Positions 55,517 to 64,000 of a DNA stretch of 64,000 nucleotides are shown here, one piece after another. The notes under the pieces were generated by a model. The model ran no database searches. It was not told the DNA's origin and worked only from the letters and a program-made list of their open reading frames with translations. The DNA is from Acinetobacter sp. ANC 3903 (GTDB lineage: Bacteria > Pseudomonadota > Gammaproteobacteria > Pseudomonadales > Moraxellaceae): the NCBI RefSeq assembly GCF_002135315.1, contig NZ_NEGA01000012.1, forward strand, positions 1 to 64,000, read 5' to 3'. Within the stretch, counting starts at the first letter, position 1; each line of letters begins with the position of its first letter. The position numbers and the translations under genes were made by a program.

Positions 55517-58183
55517 ATGATCAATACCTCTCCACTGCTGAATTACGTTAAAAGTAACCATGACATACAGGCGATCAATCAATGGCGCACCGATGTTGAA
55601 AATCAGCTTCAGGAAAGTTTTGAAAATGGACAGTCGATCCGAGAGATCATTTTGGCCCGATCCAACCTGATTGATGAAGCCCTAAAGTTTCTCTGGAAAC
55701 ATGCTGAACTTGATCAGACCGATCTGGGTCTGTTTGCTGTGGGTGGATATGGCCGCCGGGAAATGCTGCCTTATTCCGATGTGGATATCATGATTTTATC
55801 GGAAGATGAAATTAGCCCCGATCAGGAAAAACTGATTTCCACTTTTATCTCCTCGCTTTGGGATGTCGGTAATTTCAAACCCGGCATTAGCGTACGTACC
55901 ATTTTCGAATGTGTTGAACAGGCCACCAATGATTTAACCGTTGCGACCGCGCTGATTGAGTCGCGTTTGATTACGGGCAACCCAAATTTAGCCAAATGGC
56001 CACGCCGTATTGTTTCGCAAACCTGGACCGATAAAACCTTTTATGATGCCAAAATGGATGAGCAGGCAAAACGCTATGCTCAGCACAACAATACCGAAAG
56101 CAACCTGGAACCGGATATTAAAAACGCACCGGGCGGTCTGCGTGACATCAACCAGATTGGCTGGATTGCCAAACGGCACTTCAGGGTCAACCGTATTTAT
56201 GACCTAGTTCATTTAGGCTTTATTTCAGATTTTGAACTGGGTGTATTAGAAGAAGCTGAAAGTTTTCTATGGGAAATTCGCCACCATTTACACCGTTTGA
56301 CCAAACGTGATGAAAACCGTTTATTGTTCGATTATCAACGTGATATCGCTACCCTATTTGGTTATACACGTGAAGAAAATAAATCACCGAATTATCCGAT
56401 CGAACAGTTCATGAAGCGTTATTATCGGAGCGCGCAACAAGTATCCACCTTAAATGAAATGTTGCTGGCTTATTTTAACGAGTCTGTCATCACACCACGT
56501 TTACCCAATTATGAACGTAAAATTGAAGAAATTAATGCAAACTTCAAACTGGTTGATGGCAAACTCGCAGTTCAGCACCATAAAATCTTCTCGGAACGCC
56601 CAAATGCAATTTTAGAACTGTTCTATTTATTGGCAAACCGTCCTGAAATTGAAGGCATCCGTGCCCGCACCTTACGTCTTTTGACTCTTGCAGCAAAACG
56701 TATTGACCAGAACTACCGCAACAATCCTGAACATCAAGCCCTATTCATGGCCATCATGCGTTCACCGCATCGTCTGTATGACACACTGGTGGCGATGAAA
56801 CGTTACGGCGTATTGGGCAATTATATTCCGGCATTCGGTCAAATTATGGGACTGATGCAGTATGACCTGTTTCATATTTATACCGTAGATGCCCATACCT
56901 TATTGTTATTGCGTAATTTGAATCGCTTTAAAGAACCCGAATTCGCCAAAGACTTCCCTGTGGTCAGTTCGGTGTTCCAGCGTCTTCGACGTCGCGACAT
57001 TGTTTATCTGGCTGCTTTATTCCATGACATTGCCAAAGGTCGTGGTGGTGACCATAGTGAGCTGGGTGCAGAAGATGCAATTGCATTCTGTCGAACCCAC
57101 GGCTTTACCGAACGTGAATGTAATCTGGTGGCCTGGCTGATTCAAAATCACTTGCTGATGTCGATGACGGCACAGAAAAAAGATATTTCCGATCCGGATG
57201 TGGTGCAAGATTTTGCCCAAAAGCTGGGTGATATGGAGCATCTGGATTATCTGTATGTACTTACCGTTGCCGATATTAACGCGACCAATCCAAAACTATG
57301 GAACACTTGGCGCGCATCCTTGATGCGTCAGTTATATACCCATGCGCGTGATGTCATACGTACCGGTCTGGGTCATCCGGTGGATTATCAGATGCTGATT
57401 GAAGACACCAAATTTGCTGCCAGTGAAATGCTGGTTAATGACTTTGCACTTGAAGAAGTAGAAAAAGTCTGGCAAGAACTCGGTGATGAATATTTCATTA
57501 AAGAATCAGCCGATGAAATTGCCTGGCATACCCGTGCCATTTTGCAACATGGCAATAATCCGGAACCTCTGGTATTGATGCGTGCCCATCGTCAGTCAGC
57601 ACAAGATGCAGTACAGATCTTTATTTACACTCAGGATCAACCCAATTTATTTGCCACTACCGTGGCGATTTTTGATCGGATGAATCTGGATGTGCAAGAT
57701 GCACGGATTATTACTGCATCAACCGCCTTTAGTCTGGATACCTATGTAGTGCTTGACCGTTTTGGCACCTTGCTCACCGACCCGGAACGTGAAGAAACCG
57801 TGATTGAGGCTTTGGTTAAAGCTTTAAGCCAATCGGACAAATATCCTGGTCTGATGCAACGTCGTATTCCACGCCAATTACGCCATTTTGATATTGAAAA
57901 TACCGTGGATATCACCCTGAATGCTGCACTTCAACAAAACATGGTTGAAATTTCAACGCTCGACCATCCGGGTTTACTTGCCAAAGTAGGTGGTTTATTT
58001 ATGATGCAAGGTTTAGATATCCATTCTGCTAAAATTGCGACCTTGGGTGAGCGTGCAGAAGATATTTTCTTTGTCACTAAAAAAGATGGCATCCCAATGT
58101 CCGATTCAGAAGCTAAAACTTTTGCTGCTCAATTGAAGTTAGCACTGGATGAAGCCTCAAATCTTGTCTCTGGCCAACATTAA
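55517..58183 (+). CDS. glnD: Bifunctional uridylyltransferase/uridylyl-removing enzyme GlnD
   Basis: This 888-residue nitrogen sensor adds UMP to PII proteins and removes it, according to glutamine. In order: a nucleotidyltransferase domain with [17 protein letters not shown] (acidic pair Asp88, Asp90), a helical PII-uridylyltransferase region, an HD domain ([16 protein letters not shown], about 500-515) for removal, and two C-terminal ACT domains that bind glutamine (about 700-880). All are complete. dapC follows after 26 bases, as is common. Confidence 0.97.
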   Translation: MINTSPLLNYVKSNHDIQAINQWRTDVENQLQESFENGQSIREIILARSNLIDEALKFLWKHAELDQTDLGLFAVGGYGRREMLPYSDVDIMILSEDEISPDQEKLISTFISSLWDVGNFKPGISVRTIFECVEQATNDLTVATALIESRLITGNPNLAKWPRRIVSQTWTDKTFYDAKMDEQAKRYAQHNNTESNLEPDIKNAPGGLRDINQIGWIAKRHFRVNRIYDLVHLGFISDFELGVLEEAESFLWEIRHHLHRLTKRDENRLLFDYQRDIATLFGYTREENKSPNYPIEQFMKRYYRSAQQVSTLNEMLLAYFNESVITPRLPNYERKIEEINANFKLVDGKLAVQHHKIFSERPNAILELFYLLANRPEIEGIRARTLRLLTLAAKRIDQNYRNNPEHQALFMAIMRSPHRLYDTLVAMKRYGVLGNYIPAFGQIMGLMQYDLFHIYTVDAHTLLLLRNLNRFKEPEFAKDFPVVSSVFQRLRRRDIVYLAALFHDIAKGRGGDHSELGAEDAIAFCRTHGFTERECNLVAWLIQNHLLMSMTAQKKDISDPDVVQDFAQKLGDMEHLDYLYVLTVADINATNPKLWNTWRASLMRQLYTHARDVIRTGLGHPVDYQMLIEDTKFAASEMLVNDFALEEVEKVWQELGDEYFIKESADEIAWHTRAILQHGNNPEPLVLMRAHRQSAQDAVQIFIYTQDQPNLFATTVAIFDRMNLDVQDARIITASTAFSLDTYVVLDRFGTLLTDPEREETVIEALVKALSQSDKYPGLMQRRIPRQLRHFDIENTVDITLNAALQQNMVEISTLDHPGLLAKVGGLFMMQGLDIHSAKIATLGERAEDIFFVTKKDGIPMSDSEAKTFAAQLKLALDEASNLVSGQH

Positions 58184-58209
58184 CTTAAAATTTACGCGGT
58201 ACCGATTTC

Positions 58210-59379
58210 ATGAACTCAAGTTTGTCATTATTGCATCCTTATCCTTTTGAAAAGTTAAATAAACTTTTTCAGGGTATTCAACCTGCAGATTTACCACTCA
58301 TTCCATTATCGATTGGTGAGCCAAAGCATCCTGCACCAGAGTTTGTGAAACAGGCCATTATTGACAACTTCAAGCATTTATCGACTTATCCGAACAGTAA
58401 AGGTTTGCCTGAACTACGTCAAAGCATTGCCAACTGGTTAACCCGTCGCTTCAAGCTCAACAGCATTAGCGCTGAAAATCATGTTCTGCCTGTATCCGGA
58501 ACGCGTGAAGCCATCTTTTCTTTTGTTCAGGCTTTAGTCAACCGCGAAGATGCACCTTATGTGGTGATGCCGAATCCTTTCTATCAAATTTATGAAGGGG
58601 CAACCTTGCTTGCCGGCGCAAAACCGTACTTCATCAACTGCACTGAAGAAAACAATTATCTGGGTGATTTTGATGCCGTCCCTGCAGAAGTGTGGGAAAA
58701 AACCGCATTATTGTTTGTCTGCACACCGGGCAATCCTACCGGTGCGGTATTGTCAAAAGAGCAATTTAAAAAACTGATTGCACTTTCAGACCAATATAAC
58801 TTTGTGATTGCTTCAGATGAATGTTATTCGGAACTCTGGTTTGACCAAGCACCCGTAGGCTTGCTTGAAGTTTGTGCTGAAATTGGTCGTGATGATTACA
58901 AAAACTGTGTCGTATTCCACTCCCTTTCCAAGCGTTCAAACTTGCCGGGCATGCGTTCAGGCTTTGTCGCAGGTGATGCAGCCTTACTGAAACCTTATTT
59001 GCAATATCGTACCTATCATGGTGCTGCCATGCCAGTTCAGCACCAACTGGCATCTATTGCCGCTTGGGATGATGAAGCACATGTGGAAGAAAACCGTAAG
59101 CTGTACCGTGCCAAATTTGAATTATTCCAGAATGAGCTGGGGCAATTATTGCCACTAAAAAAACCGGATGCAGGCTTCTATTACTGGCTAAAAGTGGACA
59201 ATGATGAAGCATTTGCCAAAATGCTGATGGAAAAAGCCCATATTAAAGTTCTGCCGGGCCGTTATCTGTCTCGAGATACTGAACAAGGCAATCCGGGTGA
59301 AAATCATGTCCGTATGGCATTGGTTGCCGATATCGCACAATGTGAACAAGCGATTCAGCGTTTGAAAGCCATTCTTTAA
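58210..59379 (+). CDS. dapC: Succinyldiaminopimelate transaminase DapC
   Basis: This 389-residue class I/II pyridoxal-phosphate aminotransferase functions in lysine and cell-wall precursor synthesis. The PLP lysine is Lys241 in FHSLSKRSNLPGMR; NPTGAVLS and the terminal Arg region NHVRMALVA bind the cofactor and carboxylate. Its place directly behind glnD matches the dapC annotation used in many gammaproteobacteria. A terminator follows. A role for another amino acid such as glutamate-linked transamination cannot be ruled out. Confidence 0.93.
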   Translation: MNSSLSLLHPYPFEKLNKLFQGIQPADLPLIPLSIGEPKHPAPEFVKQAIIDNFKHLSTYPNSKGLPELRQSIANWLTRRFKLNSISAENHVLPVSGTREAIFSFVQALVNREDAPYVVMPNPFYQIYEGATLLAGAKPYFINCTEENNYLGDFDAVPAEVWEKTALLFVCTPGNPTGAVLSKEQFKKLIALSDQYNFVIASDECYSELWFDQAPVGLLEVCAEIGRDDYKNCVVFHSLSKRSNLPGMRSGFVAGDAALLKPYLQYRTYHGAAMPVQHQLASIAAWDDEAHVEENRKLYRAKFELFQNELGQLLPLKKPDAGFYYWLKVDNDEAFAKMLMEKAHIKVLPGRYLSRDTEQGNPGENHVRMALVADIAQCEQAIQRLKAIL

Positions 59380-59406
59380 TGGGTTAGATAAGCAATAAGA
59401 TCAACT

Positions 59407-59440
59407 ATTATCCACTGCTACAGCAGTGGATAATTTTTTG
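59407..59440 (+). terminator. Rho-independent terminator of dapC
   Basis: ATTATCCACTGC and GCAGTGGATAAT form a perfect 12-bp stem with loop TACA and a T-run. Confidence 0.92.
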
Positions 59441-59473
59441 AACATCCACTTAAACCCAGCAGATAAAATGAGA

Positions 59474-59497
59474 AAGGGCGATCCATGAATCGCCCTA
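59474..59497 (-). terminator. Hairpin after the glutathione peroxidase gene
   Basis: AGGGCGAT and ATCGCCCT form an 8-bp stem around CCATGA, 20 bases after the peroxidase stop on the minus strand, followed by T-rich sequence. Confidence 0.75.
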
Positions 59498-59517
59498 TAT
59501 GTTTTTTATTATCAAAA

Positions 59518-60000
59518 TTACTGGGCTAAAGCCGCTTCAATATCCCTTTCCAGATCTTCTGGTTTAGTGGTGGGAGCATAGCGATTAATCACTTGACCTT
59601 TTTTATTAATTAAAAACTTAGTGAAATTCCATTTAATACCATTGCCCAATACCCCTTTACTATTATTGGTTAAATAGCGAAAGATGATGTGTGCTTCAGG
59701 TCCTTTGACATCCACTTTGGCAAACATCGGGAAATTCACGCCATAATTTTTTTGACAGAATGCACCAATCTGTTCATTGGAACCCGGATCTTGCCCACCA
59801 AACTGATTACAAGGAAAACCCAAAACTTCTAATCCCTGATCTTTGTATTTTTCATACAACTTTTCAAGACCTGCGAACTGGGGAGTAAAACCGCATTTAC
59901 TTGCAGTATTTACGATCAATAAAACTTTGCCCTGATAATCGGCAAATGATTTATTTTTTCCATCTAACAACTCAGCCTCAAACTGATAAATGTTGGTCAT
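59518..60000 (-). CDS. Glutathione peroxidase-family thiol peroxidase
   Basis: This 160-residue cytoplasmic enzyme reduces hydroperoxides. Peroxidatic Cys36 lies in [12 protein letters not shown]; the Gln and Trp-Asn partners lie in [12 protein letters not shown] and [10 protein letters not shown]. It uses Cys, not selenocysteine, as most bacterial members do, and probably takes electrons from thioredoxin. The second Cys in FPCNQF may resolve the disulfide. Its ATG overlaps the MsrB stop by four bases, so the two oxidative-repair enzymes are co-translated. Confidence 0.94.
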   Translation of the reverse strand: MTNIYQFEAELLDGKNKSFADYQGKVLLIVNTASKCGFTPQFAGLEKLYEKYKDQGLEVLGFPCNQFGGQDPGSNEQIGAFCQKNYGVNFPMFAKVDVKGPEAHIIFRYLTNNSKGVLGNGIKWNFTKFLINKKGQVINRYAPTTKPEDLERDIEAALAQ

Positions 60001-60416
60001 GGATATGTTTCCTCATCATTTTTTTCTTGTGTTTTTAATTCTAAAGAAGCTGAATTAACGCAATAGCGCAATCCTGTAGGTTGTGGGCCATCTTCAAAAA
60101 CATGCCCTAAATGCGCGCCACAATGATGGCAAACAATTTCCGTTCTGACCATACCATGGGTCGAATCCTGATGTTCTTCAACAGCTGAACTATTTACAGG
60201 ACGATAAAAACTTGGCCAGCCACTGCCGCTGTCATATTTGGTTTCGGAAGAGAATAATTCTTCGCCACAACAACGGCAAAGATAGGTTCCTGTTTGCTTA
60301 GTATTCCAGTACTTACCGGTAAATGCTGGCTCCGTCCCCTTTTGACGTGTAATACGGAATTCTTCAGGTGATAACTCTCTTTGCCATTCTCTGTCTGATT
60401 TACTGAGTTTTCCCAT
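59997..60416 (-). CDS. msrB: Peptide methionine-R-sulfoxide reductase MsrB
   Basis: This 139-residue enzyme reduces methionine-R-sulfoxide in proteins. Zinc ligands are Cys47, Cys50, Cys96 and Cys99 (CRCC and CHHC); the catalytic Cys119 is in [10 protein letters not shown]. The position where many MsrB have a resolving Cys (GCGWPSF) is GSGWPSF here, so it is of the one-cysteine type or uses another thiol. It is the first gene of a two-gene operon with the peroxidase. ATG 60416 begins [10 protein letters not shown]. Confidence 0.95.
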   Translation of the reverse strand: MGKLSKSDREWQRELSPEEFRITRQKGTEPAFTGKYWNTKQTGTYLCRCCGEELFSSETKYDSGSGWPSFYRPVNSSAVEEHQDSTHGMVRTEIVCHHCGAHLGHVFEDGPQPTGLRYCVNSASLELKTQEKNDEETYP

Positions 60417-60644
60417 GATTACGCACCTTTCTATCTTGCTATTTAAAATAGGATAATCCTATATTTACGTGATTCATTTTAAAAATTCTAGTCTTTATTT
60501 AACATTTTACAAAAGACATATAATATCTAAAAAAGCAAAAAGTAAGCAAAAATAAAAAACAAAGTAAGCATTTTATTTATTAAATGCTTTTTTGTGAGCA
60601 AATTTAGTGGTAGGCTTAGTACCATTCTTGCTCAGGATTAAAAA

Positions 60645-62075
60645 ATGTCGCAAAAAAAGAGCGTAATTTTTAAAAATCTACTACCTGTAATTAAACAGTA
60701 TCAACAGCTAGGATTTACGCATGAAAAAATTGTTGCTTTACTAAGAGATGAACATAATCTCGATCTAGTCACAACTGAGACATTTAAAAGTTATTTATAT
60801 CGTTATGCAAAAGTGACCTCCACTCTTTCCGAGAACATCAAAATGCCGAACACTTTCCAAACCCCTCGCGAAATTAAAAAATCGTCTAAGCTCGAGCATG
60901 TATGCTACGACATTCGCGGACCTGTGTTACGAGCGGCCAACGAAATGGAAGAGGCCGGGCACAAAATTATTAAACTGAATATCGGAAACCCAGCCCCATT
61001 TGGTTTCGAAGCGCCGCAAGAAATTATTAATGATGTCGCTTTAAACCTGCCTAATGCTGTTGGTTATACCGACTCAAAAGGGATTTTCCCTGCGCGTAAA
61101 GCCATTTGCCAGTATTACCAGCAAAAAGGCATTCTCAACATGCATGTCAACGATGTGTATGTAGGTAATGGTGTATCTGAACTGATCGTGATGGCGATGC
61201 AAGGCTTGCTGGATGATGGCGATGAAATGCTGGTGCCAATGCCAGACTATCCTCTCTGGACAGCTGCGGTAAACCTGTCTGGCGGTACTGCAATTCACTA
61301 TAAATGTGATGAAGAAAACTTCTGGTATCCGGATATTGCGGATATGGAAAGTAAAATCACACCAAATACCCGCGGTATTGTGATTATTAATCCCAATAAC
61401 CCGACCGGTGCGGTCTACCCACGCCATATATTGCAACAAATCGTTGATCTTGCAAAAAAATATGACCTGATTTTATTTGCTGACGAAATTTACGACAAAA
61501 TCATTTACGATGGCATTGAACATGTCGCGGTCGCCGCACTTGCAGGTGACCAGCTTTGTATTTCATTTAATGGCTTGTCTAAAGCCTACCGTATTGCCGG
61601 CTTCCGTTCAGGCTGGATGGCCATTACCGGTGATAAATCACGTGCAGCAGACTACATTGAAGGTCTGGACATGTTGGCATCTATGCGCCTATGCGCCAAC
61701 CATCAGGCACAATATGCCATTCAAACTGCATTAGGCGGCTATCAGTCGATTAATGACCTGATCCGTCCGGGCGGCCGTTTATACGAGCAACGCAATATTG
61801 CATGGGAAATGTTAAATGACATTCCAGGGGTAAGTTGCGTAAAACCTGAAGGTGCCATGTATTGCTTCCCTCGTCTTGATCCTGAAATTTATCCAATTCA
61901 AGATGATGAAAAATTCATGCTCGATTTATTGCGTGCTGAAAAAGTGTTACTGGTGCAAGGAACCGGTTTCAACTGGCCTACTCCAGATCATTTCCGTGTG
62001 GTGTTCTTGCCTGCCGAAAATGAACTTCGTGAAGCGATTGGCCGCTTAGGTCGTTTCCTTTCCAAAATGCGTTAA
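60645..62075 (+). CDS. alaA: AlaA-type aminotransferase with extra N-terminal domain
   Basis: The aminotransferase part (about 72-476) matches alanine/glutamate-pyruvate transaminase AlaA: LNIGNPAPFGFEAPQEI, INPNNPTGAVYPR, and PLP lysine Lys313 in FNGLSKAYRIAGFRSGW. AlaA of E. coli has about 405 residues; here about 70 more precede it. These (KNLLPVIKQYQQLGFTHEKI, then TFKSYLYRYAKV) resemble a small helix-turn-helix module of plasmid and phage proteins. An internal ATG at 60843 with GAGAA before it could make the short form. The full-length start ATG is 60645. A strong terminator follows. Confidence 0.92.
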   Translation: MSQKKSVIFKNLLPVIKQYQQLGFTHEKIVALLRDEHNLDLVTTETFKSYLYRYAKVTSTLSENIKMPNTFQTPREIKKSSKLEHVCYDIRGPVLRAANEMEEAGHKIIKLNIGNPAPFGFEAPQEIINDVALNLPNAVGYTDSKGIFPARKAICQYYQQKGILNMHVNDVYVGNGVSELIVMAMQGLLDDGDEMLVPMPDYPLWTAAVNLSGGTAIHYKCDEENFWYPDIADMESKITPNTRGIVIINPNNPTGAVYPRHILQQIVDLAKKYDLILFADEIYDKIIYDGIEHVAVAALAGDQLCISFNGLSKAYRIAGFRSGWMAITGDKSRAADYIEGLDMLASMRLCANHQAQYAIQTALGGYQSINDLIRPGGRLYEQRNIAWEMLNDIPGVSCVKPEGAMYCFPRLDPEIYPIQDDEKFMLDLLRAEKVLLVQGTGFNWPTPDHFRVVFLPAENELREAIGRLGRFLSKMR

Positions 62076-62097
62076 TTTCCTAGTTTCCCAAGTAGAT

Positions 62098-62129
62098 AAA
62101 AAAACCGCGTTATAAAACGCGGTTTTTTA
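62098..62129. terminator. Bidirectional rho-independent terminator
   Basis: AAAAAACCGCGTT and AACGCGGTTTTTT form the stem with loop ATAA, flanked by A-run and T-run. It serves alaA and the convergent acyltransferase gene. Confidence 0.93.
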
Positions 62130-62139
62130 TGGCTGTTTT

Positions 62140-64000
62140 TTAATCCTTCAGCGGATTACCAAACTGTTTTAAATATGCAATGCCCAATTGCCGCGAGCCC
62201 TGATTATTAATATGGTTCGTGTCTTTATTTCGATATAAAGGCACATTATTGATCATAATTTTACACTCTTGCTGATTACACATCGCCTTGGTTGGGTCAA
62301 TGATTTTCAAGTGAGGGTATTTCAGTTTCGCTTCGGCAACAATTCGATTAAATTTCATCAGTTGTGCCTCATAATTTTTTCTAGACACAGTACATTGGGC
62401 ATCGGTATTTAAAATTTCGTTGCGAAGATTACAATCGGCAGGTACCCCATCTTGATCTAAGCGAGGTACATCATTCAGCAAAATGACTTGATCACTGGAC
62501 TGATAAGCGATTTTCAAAGTCTTCATAAAACCAGCTTTGAATATCTCCTCATTTGAATGATGAATGCCATCTTCAAGTTTCACTTCATGACCAAAATACG
62601 GTACATATGAACCCGCTAAAATAATGGTTGGATAATGCGTTTTTGCAAGATGTGCGGTAATGGCCTCATTTCTTAATTTAAACTCGCTCAGCTCTTCCCA
62701 AGCGTTGAAATTGGCATCCAGACGCTGTACCCCGGGTAAATAAAAAGTCGAACTTTGAGTGACATCATAGCCGCGCAAATTGGCATCTTTAGCCCATACA
62801 TCTAGCATCGCGGTATAAGCATTGGCATGAGAATCACCGAGCAATAAAAAATCTATGTTGGCTTTGGCTTTGCCCAATACACAATCATCCTGATCCGGTA
62901 AAGCTTCCGGATCTTCAATATCCATACATTTATTTCGAATTACATGCGCAAATGAATTCAGTGCCTGTTGCTTGATATAAATAGACTGCGGAAACCTGTC
63001 TGGAAAACCTTTATTAATATTGATAGTCTTGGCAATGGCAATAAAACTCAGGGCTGGCACCAGAAAACCGATGATAATCACTTTATAATTCGCTGCCATG
63101 ACAAAATGTTTGCTGGGTTTTTCAATAAGCTGATAAGTTAAAAATGCCAATATGATGGACAATACTACAATCACGGCCTGATTTTCTGCGTTTAATGGCC
63201 GCATATAAATGCCGAATAACACAATAATGGGCCAGTGCCATAGATACAAAGGATAAGAAATTCTTCCAATCCAGGTACTGAAACGATTACTCAGTAATAC
63301 ATTACTTGAAGGTGAACATTGGCCTAAATAAATGATCAATGCTGTCGCCAAACACGGAATGAGGGCCATTGCTCCAGGGAATGGCGTCTGTTTGTTAAAA
63401 TACACTGCTGCCGTAAACAATGTGATTAAAGCTAGCCAAACCAGACTTTGCAGTATTTTTTTTGGCAGTTTGAGCTGTGGCAAGAAACCAATCAATGCAC
63501 CAATGAGCAACTCGAAGGCACGAACCGGCATACTGTAATAGGCCTTCTCTGCATTTTGAGTTAATTTGTGCTGGGCATAAAGCAATAAGGTTATGATTAA
63601 TGTCGTGACGATCGCCCAGGTATATTTACGCGATACTTTTCCTACAAACAGCAATAACAACAAGGGCCAGAAAATATAGAATTGCTCTTCTACCCCAAGC
63701 GACCATAAATGCAATAAAGGAATCCCTTCGGCAGTCTGGCTAAAGTAATCGCCCACTTCATTGCGCATATAGATATTTGCCATCAGCAAGGTGGCATACA
63801 TGACACTATCAAAATATTGGGTTAGATCTCCAGGCAGCATGACCTGCCAGGCAATGATGCTCACAACGCTGAGTACGGTAAAATAAGCCGGTGCTAAACG
63901 TACCACACGCTTCTTGTAAAATCGTGCGATAGAAAACCGTTTGGATTGAATCTCGTGCGTTAAAATGATGGTAATTAAATAACCTGAAATCACGAAAAAG
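62140..64000 (-). CDS. OafA/YrhL-type membrane O-acyltransferase with SGNH domain (5' end outside window)
   Basis: The frame is open to the window edge, reading FFVISGYLITIIL at the first residues, so the true start lies beyond 64000. About 620 residues are visible. The N-terminal part has about ten membrane helices and the family motif LWSLGVEEQFYIFWPLLLL; the C-terminal part (about 370 on) is an SGNH hydrolase-like domain with LLGDSHANAYTAM and the DTNHINNQGS catalytic end. This plan occurs in enzymes that acetylate O-antigen, capsule or peptidoglycan sugars. The target is unknown. Confidence 0.92.
   Translation of the reverse strand, partial: FFVISGYLITIILTHEIQSKRFSIARFYKKRVVRLAPAYFTVLSVVSIIAWQVMLPGDLTQYFDSVMYATLLMANIYMRNEVGDYFSQTAEGIPLLHLWSLGVEEQFYIFWPLLLLLFVGKVSRKYTWAIVTTLIITLLLYAQHKLTQNAEKAYYSMPVRAFELLIGALIGFLPQLKLPKKILQSLVWLALITLFTAAVYFNKQTPFPGAMALIPCLATALIIYLGQCSPSSNVLLSNRFSTWIGRISYPLYLWHWPIIVLFGIYMRPLNAENQAVIVVLSIILAFLTYQLIEKPSKHFVMAANYKVIIIGFLVPALSFIAIAKTININKGFPDRFPQSIYIKQQALNSFAHVIRNKCMDIEDPEALPDQDDCVLGKAKANIDFLLLGDSHANAYTAMLDVWAKDANLRGYDVTQSSTFYLPGVQRLDANFNAWEELSEFKLRNEAITAHLAKTHYPTIILAGSYVPYFGHEVKLEDGIHHSNEEIFKAGFMKTLKIAYQSSDQVILLNDVPRLDQDGVPADCNLRNEILNTDAQCTVSRKNYEAQLMKFNRIVAEAKLKYPHLKIIDPTKAMCNQQECKIMINNVPLYRNKDTNHINNQGSRQLGIAYLKQFGNPLKD

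Noticed and set aside
59518..60000. Selenocysteine in the glutathione peroxidase
   Set aside because: The active-site codon encodes Cys and there is no in-frame TGA.

Overview
The window looks like the chromosome of an Acinetobacter species. It is AT-rich with rho-independent terminators after many genes. It carries typical gammaproteobacterial housekeeping genes (metK, ruvC, queG, bioB, ychF, purT, glnD, dapC, msrB, yebC), and its protein sequences and gene neighbours resemble Acinetobacter as I know it. Species cannot be fixed from the window alone. I see no rRNA, CRISPR array or complete mobile element.

Layout. 1-744: a small decayed locus. 816-6272: an alcohol/aldehyde oxidation module, with an iron-dependent alcohol dehydrogenase, a GAF plus winged-helix regulator and an AldB-type aldehyde dehydrogenase. 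GGT(A/T)GG repeats with an 11-base period lie in front of both oxidation genes, and a strongly folded RNA element follows the alcohol dehydrogenase. 6371-20390: mostly ordinary housekeeping (YceI, transketolase, metK, LysE exporter, fxsA, ruvC, acylphosphatase, NAD(P)HX repair, queG, bioB) plus small unknown genes. 20733-36411: an IS30 transposase relic, the left arm of a sulfur-scavenging region, then an AlpA-like phage regulator relic next to a CAU-anticodon tRNA. 36959-40835: small genes, PlsC, YebC, an Lrp-type regulator and a GST. 41216-48489: the right arm of the sulfur region, a tight seven-gene operon. 48601-64000: ychF, small envelope proteins, a Crp-like regulator, AzlCD, purT, glnD, dapC, a peroxidase-MsrB pair, alaA with an extra N-terminal domain, and the start-truncated end of an OafA-type acyltransferase.

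The main system is organosulfur acquisition. It holds four SfnB-type and two MsuC/DszC-type flavin monooxygenase-like proteins, two DszA/NtaA-type flavin monooxygenases, three MetN-MetI transporter cores and four MetQ-like binding proteins, with a small beta-barrel protein inside the left arm. Three of the four binding proteins appear to be held by an uncleaved N-terminal membrane helix rather than a lipid anchor. No flavin reductase, desulfinase or dedicated regulator lies in the window, so these parts must come from elsewhere. The likely job is import of sulfur compounds that need oxidative C-S cleavage when sulfate and cysteine are scarce; the substrates are unknown.

Four small genes deserve notice: a 37-residue Cys/His protein with its own terminator, a 37-residue membrane protein, a 58-residue exported protein with two cysteines, and a small gene broken at a run of eight A.
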